Positions 1 to 11,800 of a stretch of 64,000 bases of DNA are shown here, piece by piece. The stretch is from assembly GCA_036435485.1 (NCBI GenBank), contig CM071598.1, positions 179,748,148 through 179,812,147 on the forward strand, in the 5' to 3' direction. A program made the position numbers and the translations under genes. Under the pieces are notes generated by a model that was given only the letters and a program-made list of their open reading frames with translations, made no database searches and was not told the origin of the DNA. The first letter of the stretch is position 1. Every line of letters starts with the position of its first letter. The DNA comes from Saposhnikovia divaricata. Its lineage: Eukaryota > Streptophyta > Magnoliopsida > Apiales > Apiaceae.

Positions 1-1274
1 GTACACAGTTGAATGAGCCTGACTGCAGTTGAACATTGGTCATTGTAGAACGAAGGATCTTTTAACCTATGAATTTACGAAACATACTTGTTATACAATG
101 GACAATGTATATTCAACGTAAAAATAGAGATATTTGATGGGTTACCATACTTTTTCCTTAGCTCCAACACACTATGATGATCATAGTTTAATAGAATTTC
201 GTAGGTGAGTAGTTGGATATATCAATTTCATCTGGAAGAAAAATTGACATTTAGTTAGTAGAGCATAAATTGTGACAATGAAATATGTAGAAATTCATTA
301 CCTTGCTAGCTACTAATTTTTCCACTTGCAATGATCAGTATCACTGGTTCTTCCATGTCATTTGTCATTGCCTTAAGGAATTGTTCCGCCATCGAACCCC
401 ATTATCTTCTTCCTGAATAGAGCAAATGATTGATTTAAAGGAAATATTTTAATAGAATGGTATTGGAAAATTGTGTTTGGTGTTGGTACTAACCTGCCAT
501 CATTGAGTTTGAACTTAATGTAATCGTGACTCTTTCCATTTTTGTTGGTTGTTCCCTGAACTATTTCATTCTTTTGTATTATCCCTATGACATCTGTAAT
601 ATTGTTTTTGTTATAAAATGAGAAATTGTGAAAGTAATGTAACTATATGTATGAAAATTTTTTGACATTACCTATGAGATTGAGCTGCTGTTTAGCCATA
701 TCTTTTAAGTCATGAAATTGAAAGAAATCGAACATGTTATTTGAGATGTAAACATCACTTTCTGCAATTTCCAAAGACTTTGTTTCCGAGGTGAAAATGA
801 TCTGTCGATCCATGTGTAGTGGTCTGAATTTGTCTTGCAAAGTGTAGTCTTAAACTTGGAAGTTTTTAATTATGTATATCTTTCCAACTTGCAGATGTTT
901 TCCTCATCTATCTACAACACTCGTTGGTGCAAAAGCATGTATCATACAGTTCTACAATAAAATATATATACATTTACATCTGAAGAAGCTATTTGAAGAC
1001 ATAAGCGTTATGTCCAATGATTGAAAAAACTTTAAAGGATTAAGCATACCTCTGCATCAAGAAGTATTAGATTGAAATTTTTGAAGACTTCAGCCGTTTG
1101 TGTGACACCTCTCCATTCTCTGATGATTCTACATTTAACTTTCCAGTCTGTTCTCCCCTTCTTCAAATTTCGAAATGTATCAAAACCTATGATTGAAATT
1201 TTTGTCTGGTTTTTTTGCTTTGTGTTGTTGTGATATTGATAGAAGTAGATGTACATGTTATATGTGGCAATCAT
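1..1274 (-). pseudogene. RPA1-like ssDNA-binding gene, copy 1 (partial, degenerate)
   Basis: On the minus strand, reading from about 1,274 downward, the translation resembles the large subunit of replication protein A as carried by plant Helitrons. The first exon (to about 1,050, ending in a GTATG donor) holds the OB-fold pattern DWKVKCRIIREWRG followed by FNLILLDAE. A later exon (about 840-660) continues with KFRPLHMDRQIIFTSE and the typical SLEIAESD...FQFHDL stretch. Next come VIGIIQKNEIVQG (about 600-480) and TKFYLNYDDHSVLELR (about 230-160). In-frame stops occur between exons 1 and 2 (about 840-920), so the gene looks inactive. The 3' end lies beyond the window. The role known for the family is binding single-stranded DNA; in Helitrons it is thought to assist rolling-circle transposition. 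Exon borders are my inference. Confidence 0.7.
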
Positions 1275-1829
1275 AAATGTTTTAGGGAGTTAGGTGGCAT
1301 AAGTCATTAAGTCATTTAATTTAGGACCATAAATGGGAAGGAGGCATAGAATTGCCAATAATTTTAATTTACCAATTTTTTTGTTTGTTATTATCGTCAA
1401 TAACATAGAAATGCATTTGTGGAAGGAATTTTTATATGGAATTCTTGAACTGGTATTGACATATAAATTTGGAATGTAGTTAATAATTCCTGGCTTAAGA
1501 AAGTGTCTTAGTAGAACATTAGTCATTTTTTGGTCTTGATAATGCTTCTTAACATAACAAATTATTTTGACAATTTCGGGGAGAAAAAGTACAGTGCAGG
1601 AACATTTAGAACATTCAAAACACAAAAATACAGTGTCCAAAAATTTTCGACAGTAAATACACCAAAAGTCTGTATGCACCAACAGTATTGCATACAAATG
1701 TCCATTCCATGTTTGGACAAATTTTCCTGATCATGCTTGCATACATGAGGAATGTGTTAAATGAGATAAAAATGTTTGATATTGAATGTTTGTTCAATTA
1801 TGTTGAAAGTAAATCCATACTTACTTTTT

Positions 1830-4009
1830 CCAGTTTAATGTTAATTATCTTTTGTATTTTTGAATTTTCTTGCACTTGAGAGTCGACCATTTCTGCATTA
1901 AGCCGAGATCTTGTTTTGTTTGTTGATTTTTCCATCCCAGGACTGGTTTCCTTAGACATTAATCCTTGGTCCATTGTTGTCTGCAAGAAATTGCTTGGTT
2001 GTTATATATATTGGAGGCGTACAGTAAATGTGAATTGGTGGAAAGCTTACAGTAATGATGATTGTGGGCTCCATTGTTTGAGTTTTGAGCTGATATGGTG
2101 AATGACTGTCTGACATTTCCATGGGTTGTGATATGCTACAAGCGGTATAGACATTTGAACCTTCTTGAAGATTTTCTTTTGTTAGGTTGATCGTAATTTT
2201 TTACCTCTTCTTTTCAAAACCTTTGAGCAAAGGTGGTAATTTTTTACCAGCATCAACCTATACATAAAGAATATTTTTTGTTTGTAAACAGTAACGTTGC
2301 GATCTATAATAATATATTAAAAAAGAGAGGTGAATAACCTGAGGATCGTCCCCTTCCAAGTCATAGACACATTTGCCAGTTAAACGATAAATTTCCTCAT
2401 TTGGCCATATAATAGGTATTGCACCACTTTCATCAGAGCATAAACTATATAGACGAAACCTATTCCATATATAAGCACTGAATGTTAGTTTAACATTATG
2501 ATATATTAAGTGGTAAGGGAGTTTAATTTGAGTGCATAGTTAACCTTCTGTCTGGATATAGCTTATCCCTTTTACATTGTGTACACCTCCATGTGTCGTG
2601 CACAAATTTGAGATCTATTGCACATTTTCTACAGAAGGGAGAGTACCAACTCATATTCTCATCGAATTTCTTCACAGTGATTTGGCAATCGACTTTTTCC
2701 TGTGCACAAAACATTATTTCATATTTTCACTTATTAAAGTAATACATTAAAACTGTGTTTGGATTATTATTACCTCCTTATAATCTTCCTTCAACTTTCT
2801 TATTTCACTGATTTTCAATAGTGGGACTGGGACCTCTGGTTCATGTACATGATCAATTTCCATTTTATAGAAATTGGGTTTGGTTTCCCTACGAACAAAT
2901 TTGGGATAGTGTTAATCGGTTAAGTCAATTTTAATTGTATTGTGGTGAAATTTTGTAAAACATATATACCTCAATCGAATTGCATTTGCAGCGGAGTGAT
3001 CCAGATTTAAATAAAATCTTGTGGCTGGGAAGTTGGTTACATAGGTTCCAGCTATGTAAAACATATTGGATAGGTAATTGAGTTAAGTGTATTTCAGATG
3101 AAATCTTGTGGGCCGGAAAAGTACCTTTCCATTTACTGATTTTTGCAGCAGCTATAATTATTATAGCTGGTTCTTGAACAACCTGAGCCCGGGCTTTTAT
3201 AAATGAGTCACCAAATTCATTAAAGAAAGTTACATTGAGTGTTGTCCTATGATTTCAAATTAAATATTATTTAGTACGGCAGAACAAATTAATTACAAAT
3301 GTAGTTTGTGAACATAAATGGCTGCTTACAACACATACCGTCCATCTTTGATTGTGAAAGTGACGTGATTTTTCACCCGTGTCTTTTGTGTAGACAGCTT
3401 TTGGCTGCACATCCTGTATGACTGCAACTATATCTAAGAAACAAAATGATTTATTATGCAGAAATTAACATAGCAACATAAACAAATTTGGATTTGGTGT
3501 GTGAATTTACCAGTTAAAAAATGATTATCGTCTTTCATTTCCTTCACGTCGTCTAGAGTATAAAAGTCAAAACTATGACTTGGTTTTTTCAACCCAATGG
3601 CTGTATCTTTTTTTAGTTCAGTGTCCGGCGTAAAAAAGATATTCTTTTCATTTCGACTAGCTCGATTTGTTTCATCACCATTATATTGTTTCACCTTAAA
3701 ACCTTGGACAATGTAAATTTGTCCTTCCTCTAAGTCTGCCTCAAACTTAGGTACAATTTGAGAAGTTATAAAGGCATGTATCCTCTCACTCTACATATAT
3801 AAAGCAAAAACATCATCAATGAATAAATTGTCCTAAGATGACCATAGTGTAATAGAGCAATATAGAAGCTTACTGAGTCATCGAAGAAGATTATATTATA
3901 GCCTCGGAATTCACCGGTTGTTCTTGTAATTCCCTTCTATATTACTTGTGCTCTGACCCGTATTATCCATTCTGAATTGAAATCATTCAAGCTTTGGAAA
4001 GTGTCATAT
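1830..4009 (-). pseudogene. RPA1-like ssDNA-binding gene, copy 2, main part (degenerate)
   Basis: This is a second RPA large-subunit-like gene on the minus strand, right upstream of copy 1. Exon 1 (3,872-4,009) reads FQSLNDFNSEWIIRVRAQ then GYNIIFFDDS, an N-terminal OB fold. Exon 2 (about 3,511-3,791) reads IHAFITSQIVPKFEADLEEG and continues to LDDVKEMKDDNHFLT. Exon 3 begins DIVAVIQDVQPKA at about 3,433. A later exon (about 2,525-2,715) has the zinc-ribbon pattern FCRKCAIDL...WRCTQCKRDKLYPDRR expected of the third OB fold. A C-terminal exon ends near 1,830. A stop inside exon 1 (after RVRAQVI), a frameshift in exon 3 and a stop near 2,205 mark it as a pseudogene. The very 5' end is displaced to 8,412-8,460 by an inserted LTR. 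Confidence 0.75.
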
Positions 4010-4010
4010 A

Positions 4011-7000
4011 TGTTGATTTATTATTATTATTATTTAAATATTTTATTGGTTTTCCATAAAGGAATAATAAGATTGTGAATATTTAATTTTAATTTGAATG
4101 CAGTTACGTGTTTAATTGTTAATAGGTATTCGGGTAGACTGTATTTGGTACTGTTTGTGTCAGTAAAAAAATTTATTTTATTAAAAATTTATATTTTTAT
4201 CAAAAGTGATAAATTGAGTTGTTTTAAAATTTTATGGATCGAGTTGGTATTTTATTGGTACAAAAATTATACCCGGTATTCTACCCGTATACAAAAGTTT
4301 TATTTGTATAAATTATTAAAATGTTTAAAATTTAGTATTTTCACATTTTTGGTAACTTGAGATTATTTTAGAATTTTAAGGATCAAAACTATATTTTTCT
4401 CGTACTAAAATTTTACCCGGTATCTTATCCGTGCCCCATTAATATTTGGGTGCATTATGAAAATATTTGAAAATTTTGTATTTTATATTTGAAAATATAT
4501 TTTTAGTTTAATTTACTGTATGTTAGTTTATTTTTCATGCATTTAAACGCGTTATGATTTTTATTAAATAGGAAAACTACCCTATACGTTTTATGTGACT
4601 TCTGTGTAGCATAAATTATTTAATTCTATTTTTCTATAATTTTTATCTCACCAGAAAACAATTTGTTCGCATTTTAATTTCCGGACCCAGCCCCTATATT
4701 GCATTCGAGGTCTTGTTTTTGATACGATTATTTTTATAAAATTTTGGGAGGTTCAAAACTATATTATTTTATCATTTATGAAAAATTCATAATTTTTTGG
4801 GAAATTTTGGCATATATATTGTATTTATTGAAAAATAAAATTTTTACATTTTTATCCCATAAAAATTATTTTTAAGGCCTAATAATTTTAATTAGGGGTT
4901 AAAAATATTTTTGGGGTATTAATTTTTGAGTTATATAAATAAGAAGTCAGATTTTTTTTATTTATTAAGAATTCATAAAAATCAGATTTTTATATATATA
5001 AATAAATACGAAAATACATTTTCTCTCTCCTGTTCTTGAGGATCAAAGCTACTTTTGAAAGTGATTCTTTCATCGGATTTTGGAATTCTAGTACTCGAAT
5101 CGAAGCTCTTGACATCTAGTTTCATAATCTACAATCAGTTTTCGTGTTGGGTAAATTTATGATTTTCTATGAATTTTTCTTTGAATCTACCGAATTAGGG
5201 TTCTTCATGAATTTGGGGGTTTTTGATTATTTGATTTTCCGGTTGAATTGATTGTTTTAAAAGCTTTATATTGATGCCAGGAGTTCAATTCCATGTTTAA
5301 TTTCACGTTCTATTGTAGTTTTGTCAATTCGAATTCTAGGGTTCTTGAGTCAAATTGGGACTTTTTAATTGAGTGATTTTCCAGTTGTTTTGATGTTTCC
5401 ATTAGCTTCCTATGATTGTTTGGAGTCGTATTATGTGATTAATTGCATAGTTTATGTCCGAGAATGTATAAAACAAGTTTTAAAGTTTTAACCGAAGCTT
5501 TGAATCAATTTTCCATCTTAGTGGTTGATTGTTTGTAAGATTGGTTGCCATGGGTAGTTTGTAAATGTTCTAACCTTCGTTTTGATACCAAAAACATGCC
5601 ATTTGGTTCCCGATTTTGTAGAAAACGAATTTTGGCCGGATTATTATTTAAGCTCGCAACCTCCATTGTTGGTAGTCAAGCATTCAAAGGCTTGAATGTG
5701 TGGAGATGGTGATGAATAGTACTGTTTAATCCTTTTTTCCTGTAAAACTTTTCAGAAAACTGTTTTTGGATCAAATTTTTATAAAATTTTTCTAAAATTT
5801 ACAATTCTTTTATGAATTATTATTTTAAATTTTAAAAATTAAATTAAATTTAGTTAATTATTTTTAAATAATAATTTAATTGATTTAATTAATTGATTAA
5901 TTCATTTTAATTGATTAATTATATTAATTAATTATTATTTACATATATAATTGACTTAATTGAATTTAAATCTTTTATTATAAAAGATTTGTTATTTTAT
6001 TGAGTTCATTAATAAATAATTAATTTGAATATTCCAAATAATTTAATTATTAATTGAATTATTCTTATTAATTGCGTATTAATTAAACCGTTTGTCTGTT
6101 TCTGACGAAAAGTATTTCTGGAATCAGAAAAATGACCTGATTTTTATAAAGATGGTTTTAAGTTAAAATTCAACTTTTAAATTTGGGTCAACTTTTTACC
6201 GAACCTTTTTAATAAGTCGGTTATATCCGATGATTAGGGTTTTGACCCGTTTCTGTTTTAAAAACACCGGATAAAATCTTTTCATGATTTGATCTACAAG
6301 CGATGTGTATTATATTCTTATGTGCTGCAAGTCAAGGCAGTTATTTTCCTTAATTGTTTAGGTGCTGCAAGTCTGGGCAGATCATTTCCTTAATTGTTTA
6401 TTTTCTTAATTTTTTGCTGCAAGTTGAGGCAGTTTTATTTTAGTAGTATATATACAGTTCAAATGTGAACTTGAAAAATAGGTGGATAGTCCTATTTACG
6501 AATATTCCATGCCGAAATTTTCTAAAAATCCCCTATTTATAGATTTATTTAACTTATTTGATTACAACAATCTGTAGACATGTTTTGAGTGTTAACTGTT
6601 TATGTATATATGTGTTAAGTAGTTGTCTCGAGGATTAATGATGTATCTCGAGGATTAATGAATTATTTCGAGGATAGTTGTTGTCTCGAGGTTTATTTAC
6701 TTAATTCGAGGATTAATTGTTGTCTCGAGATTTTGTTTACTTAATTCGAGGATTAAATGCCTTTTGAGGATTATCTATAGATTGAGTTGTATGCATAATT
6801 GTTTACCTGGTTTGTATTATAAGATGTCGTCAGGAGTAGACGGTTTTTTTTTGAGTTACTGACTAGGATTGTCAGATTACTTTTATTTTTACGAGGATTA
6901 AGAGATGGATATTGACTTAGGTTTATCGATGGAGATTGGTGGATGTTAAATGAAGAGGATGAAGATGGATGGAGTATTGGTTGCGGTTATTGGGTTCACT

Positions 7001-8411
7001 ATGAGACGTTTTAACATCGGGAAAACGTCTATGTTCAAAGGGGATATTTTCAATTATTTTCTTCCGACAGAGATATTGTAGATGTGCGGGCTCGATGTCG
7101 ACAGATCAGATTCGTGGCAACCGCTAAAGCGTAAACCAAAGCATGATTAAAACAGAGGACATGATAACGTGAGATAGAGGAAGAAGATAGTTGTATTAAT
7201 TCGGCGTTACGCAATAGCTAAGGACCGGAGGCAAGTATTTTTCCCCTTGATCATCTTAAACACTGTTTATTTATGTTTCATTGATTCATATCATGACGAA
7301 TAGCTATTGTTCAGAGCTATTTGTGATTCTTAAATATTTTGTGCGAACACAATTGTTTGATATTGGTACCCTTGATGTGGGGAATTGTTTAAGATAAACT
7401 CTTCATATCATTATTATCGTAGTAAATAATAGGGATGTGAACTGTATGTGGAACTAAGCATTTCCTTTTGAATTCGGAAATTGCTCTACTGGATTGGAAA
7501 ATGGTAAAGCGTAGGAGGCCACATTGAGTAGTTGGTCCAGCTATATTTAAGGAGGATATGGTAACCATACCATCTTCCTATAGGCTAACATTACTTGCCT
7601 ATTTTGGTACCCTCAAGAAATCCGAATTATACCTACGGGTATAGAAATGTACCGGTGGTAGTATAAAGGGTCCCATTGCTTTTGAACCTGATCAGGGGGC
7701 AATGGTGTTTTGTCTTTCTTTTTATATATCCAATCCATATCGCCAGAATGGCTATTATATATTGTGAGTTGGCAGATGATTCATTTTTATGACATGATAA
7801 ATGATTTCAGTTATGGTTTGAATTATATCACAGTTGTTGATTCAGTTTTCTCTATAAACTGTTTTACATTTCAGTTGATTTTATACCCCACTTATCTTGG
7901 TTTTTGTATCAAAATTTTTATACGCTTGCTGAGCATTTCTTTCGCTCATACTTACTGTTTTAAATTCTAACATTTCAGTAAGGTAGTTTGGCGAGACTTA
8001 TCCGTACAGTTCAGAAAGAGAAGAAGCGTGATGCTATTTCGAAGATGACTTGGCTCAGGGTGTCTGTATTTAGTGTAAGATCTATTTTATATAATTGAGT
8101 TCTAATATTTATTATTTTTATGTAATAGTCTAGTTGGCCTGGCGTACTTCTTACCGAAGTTACACCAGTGGTTTAAGATTTGATCGATGAGAATGTTGTA
8201 AATAAGGAATATTTTTTTTATTATTCAATGGAGTTTTGATTCTTGTTTCTAGCCCTATGACCTTAAAGATCTTAGTATGTTTGGGGTCACAGATGTTATA
8301 TTTCCAGTGTCGGACAATCACAAGTGAATGATTATTATTAAACAGATGTTTTATTTTGAGGATTTTCGCGTGACGACCAAATCTTCTGACCCCAGATTTA
8401 GGGGAGTTACA
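4011..8411 (+). mobile_element. Solo LTR of a long-LTR Gypsy-type retrotransposon
   Basis: The segment begins with TG and ends GGGAGTTACA. That end resembles the LTR end at 37,555: both have ACCCCAGATTT, then GGGG, then GTTAC. The flanks repeat CATAT (4,005-4,009 and 8,412-8,416), with one extra A on the left, so the duplication is imperfect. It interrupts the first exon of an RPA-like gene, and joining the flanks makes that exon contiguous. No gag or pol reading frame lies inside, so it is best read as a solo LTR left by recombination. Internal marks include a CT-rich leader near 5,020, strongly AT-rich TTAATTAA-type sequence at 5,770-6,075, short repeats at 6,309-6,766, and a splice-donor-like AGGCAAGT at about 7,229 with a CAG acceptor near 7,978. 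A length of 4.4 kb is long but known for Tekay- and Ogre-type LTRs. Confidence 0.65.
6309..6766. repeat. Short interspersed repeats inside the solo LTR
   Basis: Three copies of a GCTGCAAGT..GGCAG unit lie between about 6,320 and 6,435. About seven copies of CTCGAGGATTAAT or a close variant follow between about 6,625 and 6,766. Neither encodes protein. They look like local LTR repeats that may be regulatory. Confidence 0.6.
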
Positions 8412-8460
8412 CATATGAGAATCGTAATATATGTAATCGTATAGTTTAAACAAAGGACAT
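8412..8460 (-). pseudogene. Displaced 5' tip of RPA-like copy 2
   Basis: On the minus strand these about 50 bases begin with an ATG (8,460-8,458). After removal of the LTR and one target duplication they join the OB-fold exon at 4,009 as ...RFSY-DTFQSLND. There is an in-frame TAA four codons after that ATG, so the copy is inactive or the true start was different. Confidence 0.5.
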
Positions 8461-8870
8461 GAGATTACCTCGAGGAGAGCAGTTAGGTGAGAATTGGATG
8501 TGTTTTAAGTGTGGTTAGGACAACCCCCAATTATTGCACCAGGAGAGTTAATTGAGTTCATTGTTTAAAATAAAGTATTTTTGTGATTGAGTAACTTTGT
8601 CCTAAGTCTTTATTGTTTAGATTTTTTAAAAAGTAAATTAACAAAAGAGTTAATTTTGTGATGTATGTTTGGTGCATTCGATGACCAAAAGTATCAAAAA
8701 TTATAAATTCCTGATTTAATTTATATTTTTCATTATTGAACATGTTTTACCATAGTACATAATTAGAGGACAGAACTATATTTCTTAAATTAGATCAAAA
8801 GTATAATGTTGTTATAAAAACATCTCAGACAGAGTTTTACATTGAGGGTAACATAACAAATACAGAAACA
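8461..8870. other. Spacer between RPA-like copy 2 and the Helitron helicase
   Basis: About 400 AT-rich bases separate the helicase stop from the start of the RPA gene, both on the minus strand. The spacer would hold the terminator of the former and the promoter of the latter. I see no reading frame or repeat worth naming. Confidence 0.4.
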
Positions 8871-11800
8871 TTAAATAACTGGTAAATTACAAAAGATTTC
8901 TTTGTATACCACATTCTGAGTGATATTTGTAGTGTTACCCTCCTCATCATTGATGAACAGTTTGAGACCTTGTGGAGATGTTACTCGGCTTGCTGCGACG
9001 TATAATTGACCAAGAGTGAAGCAAGATTTTGGTAGATACAAAGCAACCTTTTCAAGAGACTGGCCTTGAGATTTATTAATTGTCATTGCATAGCAAATCT
9101 GCAAAGGCATTTGCTTTCTACAAAGCTTGAAAGGCAACTTGGTATCTGTTGGAGATAATTCCATTCGGGGGATAAAATGTTTAGTACCCTTGAACTGTCC
9201 TGCAATAACTTCACATTCCACACAATGTTGAAGACATTTTATGACCATCAGTCGTGTACCATTATATAGTCCTAAAGTTTGATTTAAGTTGCGCATCAAC
9301 ATTACCACAACACCCACTTTAAGTTTTAATTAATGCAGAGGCAAACCTGGGATACTGATGGAGTTTAGGTACTCTGGTGGAAACGATGCCAACTGATCCC
9401 TTTCTGTACCTGGAAAATCCTCAGCTGTGTCAATACTAAAATAAGAGCACATTTCACCTGGTATCATGTTCACTACATCACTATTAACATGACCCACTGT
9501 TTGGTTTGTTGGTGTTAATATTGCCCTCTCACTCAAGTAGTTTGGATCCTTGAAGTTTTCCACAAAGTTTGGAAAAGTACTTTCGATCATATTTTCCACC
9601 GAGTTTGCAGATTTCAAGTTGCAAAACTATTTTGGAATGGAAATATCCTCCTCCATAAATTCACTTCCATGCTGATTTTGAGGAGGCCTGATTTTTCCAT
9701 CACCAACATCTAAAACTCATTTGGTAAAATTTGTTAAACTTTGTACTTCCTCTGTGTTCCTCCCTTTATTGAGTCTCATATTGTGTAATAGCTTGAAAAC
9801 AATAGCAATCTTCCAAAGCTTTGATCTGGTCATACATGAACCAACAATCTGACTTCGTCCAGCTCCTGGAATAACTGGAAGGATTTGACGAAAATCCCCA
9901 GCTAATACCACGGTAATCCCGCCACAAGGCATGTGAAAACGTTTAGGATCTACCGCTTTCATAATATCTCTCAGTGACCGATCAAGGCTTTCAAACGCAT
10001 ATCGGTGTTGCATAGGTGCTTCATCCCATATTATCAAGCTTGTTCTTTTAATCAATTCAGCTATATCAGATGTATGAGAAATAGAACACATCGAATAATC
10101 ATCAAGAAAAATTGGAATTTTGAACCTTGAATGTGCGGTACGTCCTCCTGGCATAAGGGTGGCTGCAATGCCAGATGAAGCATCTGGAAGCACGATTTGA
10201 CGTTGAGACCTTAATTTTGAAATGAGTGTTCTCCATAGGTAGGTTTTACCACATCCCCCACTGCCATAAACAAAGAAAACCCCTCCTTTCTTGTTCTCTA
10301 CAGAATCCATAACACAGTTGTAGACTGCCAGCTGCTCTTGATTGCAATTGGAAAAAAGTTCTTGATATTCTTTCTCCATTGTTGTAATATCATAACTTGT
10401 TTCTTCAATTATTAAATTGATTGCACTACAATCAAGATAACTGTGAGGAGGTTGAGGCATCTGCTGGTAATCTTCAAGGGATATACCAATGCCTTTAAGT
10501 AAGTTAAAGTATAATTTTAGTGCTTGGCTAATATTATTAATAATTAAATTTAAAATATAATAGATAAAAGTATTAACCTGCAAGAGCATAAAACTGTTGT
10601 TGTTTCTCATTGAGGATGAGTAGTGGATTACCCGTCAATCTACGTTGAATTAACAAAATGTCATTAACCATATTATGCCAATGGTTGTCCCACAATGATT
10701 TTAAGTCACTAACTTTGCAATTTACCATGATTTGCACAAACAATTGTCTAATTTGTTGTGGGAAGCCAGAAAGTGAACATTGTTCCAAGACCTGATGCCA
10801 TTCATTGTCATCATCTAGAAATCCGTATTCCTTGCATGCCTCTTGAAAAGATTTGAAAATGATGCCTTTTACTGTTCTTAGAGCCCCAAAAGAAGTGGCA
10901 CCACGAACTTTTGTCAATAACAAACGTAAATACCATAGTTCGCCAGAACTATGATGAGAGTAAGCTATTCAACCAATCTGCTTACCTCGCTTCCTTAAAT
11001 TCCAGATCCGATCTGCCTCATTCCATACATAATATTGCGGTATTTCATCATACAGGTATTTCCTACCATTCGCATCATTAGCATTGAGAATGAAGTAAGC
11101 TTCCAACTGAGTGTGTTTTTCCTTCTCCCTTTCTGCCACTTTTGGTAATGGTTAATTTGCTTTAAATGTACAGAATTTGTTGCCAGGCAAACGAAATGAA
11201 AGTCTAAGCATAGATAATGACCTGTAATGAATATTGAATCCAAATATCCGATAAGCTGCTTCACAACCACATATGTATCTTCCACCAAAGAATGACTGAA
11301 TTTCATCTTCACATTCATCAATTGTCTGTCCATTGTCAGCTCTTCTTTTTCTGCCTCTTATTTCAACCGTTGCTCTATCGTGTCCTTTAAGGCAATACTT
11401 AAAAAGGTACTTAAGGCTTCGTGCATGACAACAGATTTCAACGTTTATATGGCATTGATATTTGACCAACAATTGACGGTTATATGGGACTACCCATTGA
11501 TTGTCCAAAGTTACTTTTCCTTTTTTCACTGTGAAATTAGCCTTCCGACGTTTATATATTGGGAATCCTGACTGATCAAATACGGTGGCTGGGCAATACC
11601 TGAGAAAAAATATATTCAGAATCTATTGAAAATCTTACCCACATATAACATAGCAAGCCAGCATTTTGAAGCTTAATGGGAAAAATGCCTTAAATGAATA
11701 TAATAATACATAGCAAGCGAATATAACACTACATATCAGGTGAAATTAAGATTATAGCAATACATAACATTGCAACAAAATATTCAAAATAGAAATATGC

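Noticed and set aside
1290..1697. Minus-strand 135-codon frame with several cysteines (CIYCRKF...CFECSKCSC)
   Set aside because: It has no ATG at its left edge, overlaps intergenic or intronic sequence between the two RPA copies and does not join to either in frame. It may be a decayed zinc-ribbon exon, but I cannot support it.
7710..7970. 86-codon hydrophobic frame inside the solo LTR
   Set aside because: It lies in the intron-like part of the LTR, has no conserved motif and is explained by AT-rich composition.
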